64,000 nt of DNA, from NCBI RefSeq assembly GCF_900099915.1, contig NZ_FNDB01000018.1, forward strand, positions 1-64,000. Reading direction: 5' to 3'. This DNA comes from Flavobacterium omnivorum. Its GTDB lineage: Bacteria > Bacteroidota > Bacteroidia > Flavobacteriales > Flavobacteriaceae. Position 1 is the first letter of the stretch; every line of letters starts with the position of its first letter. Made by a program: the position numbers and the translations under genes. Under the pieces are notes generated by a model. The model saw only the letters and a program-made list of their open reading frames with translations, ran no database searches and had not been told where the DNA came from. Of this stretch, positions 35,766-44,025 are shown one piece after another.

Positions 35766-37829
35766 CTATTCTTTTAGCAAACGCTGTAACTGAAATTGTT
35801 CTGCTTCATTTAAGTCAGGAATTATTTTTTCCAAAGAAACCCTTATTGCTGAATTTTTTAGCAATTTTCGGATGTTATCCCTCCCAAATTTTGAAAATTG
35901 CCACATATGATGGGTAGTGGCATTTACCAAATTTACCAAAACCTCATCATTTATAATTTTGAAAGCCAATAGTTTCTCTAAAGCATTTTGTCTAATATTC
36001 GCCTCGTAATTTATAGATGAATACTGTATTAATTCATTGATCAATGTTTCTCTTTCTCTAGTATAATTAGGTGTTGATAAAGCGAGTGTCAACCACAAAG
36101 TCCTTAAATTATAATCATTGAAACCCATCCAAGTTTTGGATTGATCTAAATATTTAAAACGCTTTTCTGGAAAATTATTCCATAAATTATATAACGCCAA
36201 TTCTTTTGTTTGATACGATTTGTCCTCTAATAAAGTTTCATAATGCACTCTGAAACTTTCAGGAATTTCATTTAATGTTCCCGCAATTATTTGACGTAAT
36301 TGCACATTTTTAGTTTCTAAAGCTAAAATAAAAAGACTCTCTTTATCCTCCCATTTTTCATTTATTAATTGATTTAGAATCGCTTCTTTCACCGAAAAAT
36401 GAACGTCAGACTCCATTATTTTTTGAAAAAAACCGATTTTGTCTAACAACGATTTATTTTTTAATTTCTCTACCTCAAACAAGACCTGAATTGATTTATT
36501 TCTCAGCAATAAAACATTAGCTTGCTGGGTATTAAAAGTGGTTGTTTCAAGCCATACTTTACTAAAATTATCCAAATCATAATTTGATACTTTCTTAATT
36601 TCAGTAAAAAAATCATTTGTATTCACACTCTGAAACGCCTGTTTTTTCAAATAGTTTTTGACCGCTTTTTTAAATGCCTTATCGCCTATTTCCTCGTGCA
36701 AAATAAATAAAGCCCAAGCACCTTTTTGATAAAATGTCAATGAACTTGCTTTTGCATTCAGAACAGGAATCGTATCCGTACGAGAGGCAAATTTTAATTG
36801 TTGTGCCGACTCATATAATTTGGAATAAAAATAATCTTCACCATAGATTTCTTTTTCAGCAAGCAGTGCATAATATGTTGCAAAGCCCTCCTGCAACCAA
36901 TGGTGCTTTCCGCTTTCGGCAGTGACTAAATTCCCAAACCACTGATGTGCTAATTCATGCGCATTGACATTGGTGTAACCTCTGTCCTCAACACCTATAG
37001 AATCGACTACAAAACGTGTGTTGAAAAGCGTTGCTGATGTATTTTCCATTCCAGCATATAGAAAATCACGAACAGGTGCTTGTTTATAAATTTCCCAAGG
37101 ATACTTCACTCCTATTTCCTCTTCTAAAAAATCAAACATTCTTTTTGAATCACGATAAGTTGGTTCAAAATTAGCTTTATCTTTATATTCATAATACATC
37201 TCTAATGGAATCCCCGAATTTGATACTTGAGTTTGTTTATCAAATTTTCCAATGGCAACCATCAGCAAATAAGAACTCATTGGTTTTTGCATACGGAAGT
37301 TCCAAACGGACAGTCCATTCAATTCCGACTTAAATTGCAACCTACCATTTGAAATTACTTGATAGTCTTTATTAAATGTGATGTTCATATTGAAAACTAC
37401 TTTTTCATTCACATCATCAAAACTTGGAAACCAATGACTCGTATATTTCCCTTGTCCTTGTGACCAAATTTGTACATTATCATTTGCTTCTGAACCAATG
37501 AAATACATTGTTTGCTTTGGCTTTGCCAAATATTGAAAAGTAAGGCTGTTTTTTCCTTTTTTAAAACGATATATGATTTGTAGTTCTTTTTGTGTGTTGC
37601 AAAAATCAATTGGTTTTCCGTTCAGCTGAACAGCAAAAAATTCCATATTTTGCGCATCAATTTTAATGGTATCAATGGGTTTCAAAATATTAAAATCATA
37701 ATCGACAACTCCAGAAACAGTTTTTTCAATTGGATTTATAGCAATTCTACCCAAAACCGATTTAAAATCAACAAATTGGGTTTGTTGTGCAAATGTGAAT
37801 GTGGAAATAAAAAGAAATAGGTATTTCAT
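35766..37829 (-). CDS. M1 family aminopeptidase, exported
   Basis: A 687-residue zinc peptidase with a signal peptide (MKYLFLFISTFTFAQ). The exopeptidase motif GMEN is at 260-263, the zinc-binding HELAHQW at 291-297, and the third ligand E314 lies in WLQEGFATYY. The C-terminal HEAT-like part (~430-680) is present. Start 37829 is chosen because it begins the signal peptide; the frame runs ten codons further upstream. It probably degrades peptides in the periplasm. It is divergent from the Dph6-like gene. Confidence 0.92.
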   Translation of the reverse strand: MKYLFLFISTFTFAQQTQFVDFKSVLGRIAINPIEKTVSGVVDYDFNILKPIDTIKIDAQNMEFFAVQLNGKPIDFCNTQKELQIIYRFKKGKNSLTFQYLAKPKQTMYFIGSEANDNVQIWSQGQGKYTSHWFPSFDDVNEKVVFNMNITFNKDYQVISNGRLQFKSELNGLSVWNFRMQKPMSSYLLMVAIGKFDKQTQVSNSGIPLEMYYEYKDKANFEPTYRDSKRMFDFLEEEIGVKYPWEIYKQAPVRDFLYAGMENTSATLFNTRFVVDSIGVEDRGYTNVNAHELAHQWFGNLVTAESGKHHWLQEGFATYYALLAEKEIYGEDYFYSKLYESAQQLKFASRTDTIPVLNAKASSLTFYQKGAWALFILHEEIGDKAFKKAVKNYLKKQAFQSVNTNDFFTEIKKVSNYDLDNFSKVWLETTTFNTQQANVLLLRNKSIQVLFEVEKLKNKSLLDKIGFFQKIMESDVHFSVKEAILNQLINEKWEDKESLFILALETKNVQLRQIIAGTLNEIPESFRVHYETLLEDKSYQTKELALYNLWNNFPEKRFKYLDQSKTWMGFNDYNLRTLWLTLALSTPNYTRERETLINELIQYSSINYEANIRQNALEKLLAFKIINDEVLVNLVNATTHHMWQFSKFGRDNIRKLLKNSAIRVSLEKIIPDLNEAEQFQLQRLLKE

Positions 37830-37932
37830 TAGTAGCATATTTAATAATGCGATTTCCAAAGTTACAAAGGTTTTCCCAACTAATCCGGCAAATTTTGTAA
37901 GTTTACCTCCAGAAAACTATAAGTAAATTACA

Positions 37933-38670
37933 TTGAAAAAGAAAGCCCTATTTAATTGGAGCAGCGGAAAAGATTCTGCACTAGCCTTATATAAAAGCCT
38001 ACAAAATCCAGAAATTGAAATTTCTTGTTTATTAACCAGTGTAAACCAACAGCATCAACGTGTTTCTATGCATGGAGTTAGAGTTGAATTATTACAACAA
38101 CAAGCCCAAAGCATTGGATTACCACTTGAAATCATGCAAATTCCTGAAATGCCAACTATGGAGGCCTACGAAGATGTAATGCGAAAAACATTGGCAAAAT
38201 TAAAAAATCATGGTGTCACCCATTCTATTTTTGGAGATATTTTTCTGGAAGATTTGCGTAAATACCGTGAAGATAAATTATCCGAAATAGGTTTCGAAGG
38301 CATTTTCCCGCTTTGGAAAATCCCAACTCACGAAATCATTCAGGAATTTTTAAGTTTAGGTTTTAAAACAATTGTGGTTTGTGTCAACGAACGTCATTTA
38401 GATAAAAGCTTTGTTGGTCGCATCATTGATCAGGATTTCATAAATGATTTACCAGACGATGTAGATGTTTGTGGTGAAAATGGCGAATTCCACACCTTCA
38501 CTTTTGACGGTCCCATTTTTTCCAAACCCATCAAATTTGAAATTGGAGAAGTTGTCTATCGAAAATACGAAAAACCAGAAAAAGAAGATTCATCCGATAC
38601 TGCTTGCGATACAAGTGCATCCGATGTGTTTAATTTTGGGTTTTGGTATTGTGATTTGGTTGGTAAATAA
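37933..38670 (+). CDS. Dph6-related ATP pyrophosphatase
   Basis: A 245-residue PP-loop ATPase with the motif FNWSSGKDSALALYKSL near the N-terminus, MHGVRVELLQQQA, FGDIFLEDLRKYREDKL and the late GENGEFHTFTFDGPIF, the pattern of diphthine-ammonia ligase family proteins. Bacteria have no diphthamide, so the substrate is different; suggestions include B12-related or RNA amidation. The start is a TTG at 37933; no better ATG fits the P-loop position. Confidence 0.87.
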   Translation: MKKKALFNWSSGKDSALALYKSLQNPEIEISCLLTSVNQQHQRVSMHGVRVELLQQQAQSIGLPLEIMQIPEMPTMEAYEDVMRKTLAKLKNHGVTHSIFGDIFLEDLRKYREDKLSEIGFEGIFPLWKIPTHEIIQEFLSLGFKTIVVCVNERHLDKSFVGRIIDQDFINDLPDDVDVCGENGEFHTFTFDGPIFSKPIKFEIGEVVYRKYEKPEKEDSSDTACDTSASDVFNFGFWYCDLVGK

Positions 38671-38736
38671 TTTAAACAAAATACTCCGAAATCAATAAGA
38701 CAACGGAGTTCTATTTGTATGGAATAGTAAAATATA

Positions 38737-40221
38737 CTATTCTAAACTTGGCACAGAAAAAGTATCTAAAACACTTTTTTCACTCATAAGTGCTTCAATT
38801 TCATTTGATTTTCTTGGTGCTTCCGATGATAAATTTACCGGTCCATTTGTTGTAATTAAAATATCATCTTCAATTCGCACCGCAATTCCCCACCATTTTT
38901 TATCACAATCACTACCTATTGGAATGTAAATTCCAGGCTCTACGGTCACGACCATATCTGCTTCAAAAACAGTATACAAACCGGGATCGTGAACATCTAA
39001 CCCAATGTGATGCGAAGTTCCGTGAGGAAAATATTTTCTGGATTCTTGTTCCGTTTTAACAATTCCTAGTCTCACTAAGCCAGCACTGATTATTTTGCGT
39101 GCAGCAACATCCGGCGCATTAAAACTATTCCCCACTTTTGCAACAGCAATACCAGCTTCTTGCGCTTCATAAACCAAATCATAAATTAGTTTTTGCTCCG
39201 TAGAAAATTTTCCGTTAGCTGGAATGGTTCGGGTTACATCAGCAGTATACCCATGATATTCAGCACCTAAATCCATTAAAACCAACTCATTTCCGACTTT
39301 CGTTTTGCTGTTTTCAATATAATGCAATACGCAACCATTATTTCCTGCGCCCACAATTGATGGATAACCCTCAAACTCACTGCCGTACTTTTTGTAGACA
39401 AATTCATGAATTCCCTGTATTTCCGTTTCCGACATTCCGGGATGCATCGCTTTCATGATTTCACGCTGTCCCATTGCCGAAATCCGAACCGCTTTAGTCA
39501 ATAAAACCAACTCTTCTTTAGATTTTTTCTCACGCAAACTCGCCATAAAGGTCAAAATCGATTTGGTATTTAGTGTAGCCTTTTTTGAAGTGACACTTTT
39601 TTTTGTATTCATTTCGTTTTGAACATTCGAATCCATTTGTGGTCTCTCTTTTTCGCTGTAGCCAATTTGTGACTTAAAAGCACTAATTAATTTATATAAA
39701 TCGGCTTTTTCATTTTTCGAATTTCGAGTGTCTTCTTCAAATTCCTTAAAGAAAACAGTATCAAAATTTGCATAATCAATACCCGAATTTAAAAACGCTG
39801 CTCCATTCAAAGCAGTATCAAAACCCAACTCTTTTATGGCGCCCTCCGTTCCTAAGCGGACTCCTGTCCATTGCTCTGCCCTTGGATTTTTTTCCTGAAC
39901 ATAGAGCAATTCATTGAATGACTTTCCGCCTTTATTGGTTTGATTGTTCGAAAAAACAATTAGTACTGAATTAGGTTCTTTGTATCCTGTTAAATAATAA
40001 AAATCCGGATCTTGATGGTAGATAAAATCCACATCATTGGCTCGATTCCGAATAGGATTTCCAAAAAATACCGCTACACTATTCTGAGGCATTTTGGCAC
40101 GCAAGGCTTCTCTGCGTTCTTTATGGAATTGAGCAGACAAATAATCGTTTGGATTTCCGTTTTGCGCTATGGAAACACAACTAAAAAAGATGGTAAAAAC
40201 AAAAGAAAGTTTTAAATTCAT
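38737..40221 (-). CDS. Exported aminopeptidase P family (M24B) metallopeptidase
   Basis: A 494-residue peptidase with a signal peptide (MNLKLSFVFTIFFSCVSIAQ). The N-terminal creatinase-like domain (AVFFGNPIRNRANDVDFIYHQDPDFYYLTGY) is followed by the pita-bread domain with metal ligands in LMDLGAEYHGYTADVTRTIP, FPHGTSHHIGLDVHD, VTVEPGIYI and VRIEDDILIT. It would cleave N-terminal Xaa-Pro bonds in the periplasm. A polar insert (~185-225) lies between the domains. Confidence 0.93.
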   Translation of the reverse strand: MNLKLSFVFTIFFSCVSIAQNGNPNDYLSAQFHKERREALRAKMPQNSVAVFFGNPIRNRANDVDFIYHQDPDFYYLTGYKEPNSVLIVFSNNQTNKGGKSFNELLYVQEKNPRAEQWTGVRLGTEGAIKELGFDTALNGAAFLNSGIDYANFDTVFFKEFEEDTRNSKNEKADLYKLISAFKSQIGYSEKERPQMDSNVQNEMNTKKSVTSKKATLNTKSILTFMASLREKKSKEELVLLTKAVRISAMGQREIMKAMHPGMSETEIQGIHEFVYKKYGSEFEGYPSIVGAGNNGCVLHYIENSKTKVGNELVLMDLGAEYHGYTADVTRTIPANGKFSTEQKLIYDLVYEAQEAGIAVAKVGNSFNAPDVAARKIISAGLVRLGIVKTEQESRKYFPHGTSHHIGLDVHDPGLYTVFEADMVVTVEPGIYIPIGSDCDKKWWGIAVRIEDDILITTNGPVNLSSEAPRKSNEIEALMSEKSVLDTFSVPSLE

Positions 40222-40702
40222 GGCGCTACATTTTAGGGTTTTGCAAAATAAATAAAAGATTTTGATAGCATTAATTAGTACGTAAATATAATTTTTTTGT
40301 GCGTACTAACTATTTTTTTATTGAAAGACTGATTCTACTATTCGATTAAAAATAGAAAAAGAGCACCAGAAGTTTTTACAACTTCTGAATACTCTTTGGC
40401 AAAAGTGCTTCATAATCCTAAAATTAACCAAAACTAAACCTTATGAAAATGTTTTAACTAGCACTTATAATTTACTTTTTAACTAAAATTGTAAAACAGT
40501 ATTTGACTTCGATTATATATATATTATAGATGCTACTTCTTGCAAAAGGTTGCGTCAAATTATAAATATTTTTTCTAAAGCTAAAATAGAGTCTGAAAAA
40601 TCTTTGTTAGACTCTAAAAAAATACCGCTAATTCGCAAATTTAAGATGGATTATACCATTTATAATTTGCGAATTAGCGGTTGAACCAGACTAGAAGTCT
40701 TA
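40222..40702. other. Gene-free region with three hairpins
   Basis: 480 bp with no convincing gene. It holds hairpins at 40361-40394 (CAGAAGTT arms), 40587-40616 (TAGAGTCT arms) and the long inverted repeat at 40624-40681. The last two may terminate the DUF1697 transcript. Confidence 0.6.
40624..40681. repeat. 18-bp perfect inverted repeat with 22-bp spacer
   Basis: Arms 40624-40641 and 40664-40681 are exact complements (ACCGCTAATTCGCAAATT). It begins 22 bp after the DUF1697 stop. A T-run typical of a terminator is lacking on either strand. Confidence 0.82.
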
Positions 40703-41248
40703 TTATCTTTCCTCGTAAATTTTCAGCAATTGTGTCACTGTATTCCAATTTCGGATTGTTGCAATAACATTCAGTTTTTTCTCGATGTATTTTTGATCAA
40801 ATCGAGTTTTTCCAGCGCCAACAGCATATTTTATAAAGATTTTATTGCCGTCAATACTTGCTTCATCTGGTTTGAATTGGCTAATTTTCAAATCATTCAT
40901 ACTCGTACTTTGCAACATGGTTGAAATAAAAGCAACATACAACTTCTTAGTATCACTATCTTTTTCCTTTAAGAAAGGATTGTTCTTGAAACACGCTTCT
41001 AAATCTGCGGAACCAATTACCACAACAGGTACTTCATGGCCAAAAGCTTTAAAAATTTCCTGTTTTATTTTGAATCCGACGGCAGCTCCATTTTCTTCTT
41101 CGGTATCCACAAAAACATTCCCGGATTGAATATACGTTTGCACATTTTGAAAGCCAATGGCTTCCAAAATCGTTTTAAGCGCTTCCATTTTTATCATACT
41201 GTGCCCAGAAACGTTGATGCCACGAAGTAATGCGAGATGAGTTGTCAT
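40703..41248 (-). CDS. DUF1697 family protein
   Basis: A 181-residue cytoplasmic protein. THLALLRGINVSGHSMIKMEAL at the N-terminus, VQTYIQSGNVFVDT and a final TIRNWNTVTQLLKIYEER are the DUF1697 hallmarks. Structure-known members have a ferredoxin-like fold; biochemical function is not established. It stands alone. Confidence 0.9.
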   Translation of the reverse strand: MTTHLALLRGINVSGHSMIKMEALKTILEAIGFQNVQTYIQSGNVFVDTEEENGAAVGFKIKQEIFKAFGHEVPVVVIGSADLEACFKNNPFLKEKDSDTKKLYVAFISTMLQSTSMNDLKISQFKPDEASIDGNKIFIKYAVGAGKTRFDQKYIEKKLNVIATIRNWNTVTQLLKIYEER

Positions 41249-41405
41249 TTTTAAGCTTTTTATTTTTGCGAAGGTATTGCGTTTTGAGGCAATTTTAGTC
41301 TTATTAACACTTTACATTAAAATAAATTCTAAAAAAATTTAGAATCTGAATTGTAGAAAAAAAAATTACCTTAATCTCTATAGTTTCCTGTAATCGGTTA
41401 AAAAG

Positions 41406-41442
41406 AAAGCCTCCACCAAAACATTGTTTTGGTGGAGGCTTT
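41406..41442 (-). terminator. Terminator of the ohrR-ohr-nitroreductase operon
   Basis: A perfect 17-bp stem (41406-41422 with 41426-41442) and three-base loop; on the minus strand it is followed by CTTTTT. It lies 51 bp after the nitroreductase stop. Confidence 0.88.
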
Positions 41443-41493
41443 AACTACTAAAATGCAACTTAACTTAGCAACAAACTGCAGTAGTTACAAATA

Positions 41494-42129
41494 TTATTTA
41501 AACTCTACTACAAATTCCGCTTTAGGTATTCTCACTTTTTTCATTGGAGCAATCCAATCGTTTGGTGTATCGGCGTAGCCAACATACATTAGCGAAACAC
41601 TTTTTAAACCTAATTTATCTAGTGCTAAGATTTCGTCAACCACACTGTTATCAAATCCTTCCACTGGGGTGCTGTCTACTTTTAGTTCAGCAGCTTGCGC
41701 CAAAGAAAGACCAAGAGCAATGTAAGTTTGTCTGGCAATGTGCACGAAGTTTTCTTCGGCAGGTTGTGCGAGATACATTTTCTTAAGCATATCCGTATAG
41801 CTATTAAAACGCCCTTGTGGTAAACCGCGCTCTGCTGTAGTGTAATCGTACACTTTATCAATGCGCTCAGCCGTGTAACGGTCCCATCCTGCAAAAATCA
41901 AAACATGAGAACAATCTCTCATGCATTCTGGATTTAGTGCTCCTTTAACCAGTTTTTCTTTTAGATCTTGGTTTTCAACAACAAGCACTTGAAAAGGTTG
42001 TAATCCTGAAGAAGTAGGTGCCAAACGCGCCGCTTCTACAATTTTATCAATAGCTTCTTTGCTTACTTTTTTGGTAGCATCATATGCTTTTACAGCGTGT
42101 CTCCAGTTTAAATCTTCTAGTAAAGCCAT
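41494..42129 (-). CDS. NAD(P)H-dependent nitroreductase-like oxidoreductase (NfsB type)
   Basis: A 211-residue flavoprotein of the nitroreductase family, which uses FMN and NAD(P)H to reduce quinones or nitro compounds. LLEDLNWRHAVKAYDATKKV starts it, the FMN-binding ARLAPTSSGLQPFQVLVVE lies at ~33-50, and the C-terminal LSLMYVGYAD region is typical. It is the third gene of the ohrR-ohr operon, 29 bp after ohr, suggesting a role in peroxide or electrophile stress. Confidence 0.9.
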   Translation of the reverse strand: MALLEDLNWRHAVKAYDATKKVSKEAIDKIVEAARLAPTSSGLQPFQVLVVENQDLKEKLVKGALNPECMRDCSHVLIFAGWDRYTAERIDKVYDYTTAERGLPQGRFNSYTDMLKKMYLAQPAEENFVHIARQTYIALGLSLAQAAELKVDSTPVEGFDNSVVDEILALDKLGLKSVSLMYVGYADTPNDWIAPMKKVRIPKAEFVVEFK

Positions 42130-42158
42130 TGTGTATTTTTATTTTTTTAATAAGTAAA

Positions 42159-42581
42159 TTAGTCGTTTGAAACAGTAAGTGTAACTAACATATTTCCTCT
42201 CGTCGCATTAGAATAAGGACACACTTGATGCGCTTTTTCTATTAACTCTTGCGCTACTGCTAGTGTTACTCCGGGAATAGTAGCGTGCAAAGTGGCTTCC
42301 AAACCAAAACCTCCTGCGTCATTTTGTCCAATGCTTACACTTGCGGTTACGGTTGTTTCACCGGTTTGAATGTTTTCTTTTTTGATTACCAAATTCAAGG
42401 CGCTATCAAAACAAGCCGAATAACCTGCGGCGAAAAGCATTTCTGGATTGGCATAATCATCATTGGCTCCGCCTAACGCTTTTGGATATCGTACTTCTAG
42501 TGCTACAATTCCGTTTTCGCTTTTTACTTCTCCGTTTCTACCGCCTGTTGCAGTAGCTTGTGTGGTATACAATGTTTTCAT
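42159..42581 (-). CDS. ohr: Ohr family organic hydroperoxide reductase
   Basis: A 140-residue thiol peroxidase that reduces organic hydroperoxides using lipoyl-protein thiols. The two active Cys are C57 in AAGYSACFDSAL and C121 in VCPYSNATRGN; R15 in TGGRNG is the catalytic Arg. Length is normal. It lies 2 bp downstream of its repressor gene ohrR. Confidence 0.95.
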   Translation of the reverse strand: MKTLYTTQATATGGRNGEVKSENGIVALEVRYPKALGGANDDYANPEMLFAAGYSACFDSALNLVIKKENIQTGETTVTASVSIGQNDAGGFGLEATLHATIPGVTLAVAQELIEKAHQVCPYSNATRGNMLVTLTVSND

Positions 42582-42583
42582 CT

Positions 42584-43003
42584 TTATTTTTTTGTTATTT
42601 TAGTAATTATGTTTTTTAAGATTAATAAATCCTCCGCAGAAACATTCATAGCTTCCATTAACTGTTTCGGAATGCAAGCTGCTTTTTCTTTTAGTGCTAC
42701 CCCTTTTTCAGTCAACGAGATGTTGACGATTCTTTCATCAATCGTGCTTCTGATTCGGGTTACAAATGCCTTCGTTTCCATTCGTTTTAATAATGGAGTA
42801 AGCGTTCCGCTGTCTAATTTTAGTTTATCACCAAGCTGATTAACAGTTTGCGCTTCGTGTTCCCATAAAACGAGCATGACTAAATACTGCGGATAAGTCA
42901 ACTCTAGCGCCTCTAACAAAGGACGGTACTGATTGATGATTTCCTTTGCCAAGGCGTAAACAGGAAAACAAACTTGCTCGCTGATGTGTAGTTGATCTTT
43001 CAT
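42584..43003 (-). CDS. ohrR: OhrR, MarR-family organic peroxide sensor
   Basis: A 139-residue winged-helix repressor. C12 in SEQVCFPVYALAKE is the reactive Cys that is oxidised by organic peroxides; YPQYLVMLVLWEHEAQTVNQLGDKLKLDSGTLTPLLKRME is the HTH and DERIVNISLTEKG the wing. Start 43003 fits OhrR N-termini; the frame extends 16 codons into the promoter. It controls the operon through the adjoining palindromes, by analogy with Bacillus and Xanthomonas OhrR. Confidence 0.94.
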   Translation of the reverse strand: MKDQLHISEQVCFPVYALAKEIINQYRPLLEALELTYPQYLVMLVLWEHEAQTVNQLGDKLKLDSGTLTPLLKRMETKAFVTRIRSTIDERIVNISLTEKGVALKEKAACIPKQLMEAMNVSAEDLLILKNIITKITKK

Positions 43004-43021
43004 GGTTTGTTTATTATGGTA

Positions 43022-43051
43022 CAAAGATAGTTTTAATTGTATTGTGTGCAA
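43022..43051 (-). promoter_or_regulatory. Promoter of the ohrR-ohr-nitroreductase operon
   Basis: On the minus strand TTG (43049-43051), a 19-bp spacer and TATCTTTG (43022-43029) match the Bacteroidota consensus exactly. The leader to ATG 43003 would be ~12 nt. Confidence 0.8.
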
Positions 43052-43070
43052 TTTAATTGATTACAATTAA
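43033..43070. promoter_or_regulatory. Candidate OhrR operator
   Basis: Inverted repeat TTAATTGTA (43033-43041) and TACAATTAA (43062-43070) enclosing TTGTGTGCAA. The TACAATT/AATTGTA words resemble known OhrR boxes. The site overlaps the -33 box and spacer, as expected for repression. Confidence 0.65.
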
Positions 43071-43108
43071 TATAAATTTAACTCGTGGTGGTTTTTGTCT
43101 CATGGTCT

Positions 43109-43630
43109 TTTTTCAAGATATAAAATATGTAACTTTTTCTTTCGGAAAGTCTAAGAGAAAAAAAAAGAAGATACTTAAAGCTGGTTTTTTAAACATATAA
43201 GGCATGTAAGTGCGTGTAAGTTTTAAACTCAGACAAATACAGCAACGATTGTCTTTCCAAAGGAATCGCTACTAATTAGGTTTATTATTTTTTCAAGATA
43301 TAACAGATGCAAGCTTTTCTTTCACAAAGATTCACTGAGAAAAAATAAGATTCACTAAGCTGTTTTTTAAATATATAAGGCATATTAGTGCATCTAAGTT
43401 TTAAACTCAGACAAATACAGCAACGGTTGTCTTTCCAAAGGAATCGCTACTAATTGAGTTTGGTTTCTTTTAAACATATAAGACATCTAAGTTTTTCTTT
43501 CGGAAAGTCTCAGAGAGATAGAAATAAGATTTATAAATCTGTTTTTTAGATAGATAAGCATATCAGTACATATAAGTTATGAGGGAACAAACGAAGCAAC
43601 GTTTGACATTCCGGGGGAATCGCTGGTAGT
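43109..43630. repeat. Three tandem copies of a ~177-bp repeat
   Basis: Copies lie at about 43109-43282, 43287-43461 and 43462-43630, offset by ~178 and ~176 bp. Each has AAACATATAAGNCAT, then ATNTAAGTT, then AACGNTTG, ending in TTCC-NNN-GGAATCGCT. Copies 1 and 2 are closest; copy 3 lacks the first ~20 bp. No copy holds a gene-like frame. Confidence 0.85.
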
Positions 43631-43690
43631 ATAGACCCTAAAAAATAGATTCCTTAGATCCAAAAGTTCTTTCTAGTTTTTCACCTTTTT

Positions 43691-43833
43691 AGCCTTGATA
43701 GCAGTGGAAAGCCTTTGCGAGGTGAAAACCATTTTTTTCTGGTTGTGGTAGAGCGACCGTAGGAAGCTCCTGCCCTAACCTAGAAAAAAGGTTTGATACT
43801 TCAAAGCTTGAAACGGATAGCGAGAATTGCTAC
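43691..43833 (+). repeat. Interspersed stem-loop repeat, copy 3 (diverged)
   Basis: Starts AGCCTTGATAGCAGTGG and ends AACGGATAGCGAGAATTGC, matching the conserved ends of the copy at 62.0 kb. The middle is longer than in other copies and not a simple stem. Confidence 0.65.
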
Positions 43834-44025
43834 TAAGAAAAAAGTACTTTACGGTAATTGAATTGATTTACGTTATTTTGACTCTATTGTTACTGCCAAT
43901 ACCTTATTTTTTGATCCATTGTGATTTTCTATTTTGCAAACAAAAAACTATCTTCGTATTTTGCAAGAAAGAATAATTTTGACTTAAAAGTGTAGTTCTT
44001 TGTGCAGTTTTCCAAATAATTTAAA
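43834..44025. other. Leader region of recG
   Basis: About 190 bp, AT-rich, with no gene. No strong consensus promoter was found. Confidence 0.4.

Noticed and set aside
43109..43630. CRISPR array
   Set aside because: The repeats are ~177 bp, adjoin each other without unique spacers, and no cas gene is near.
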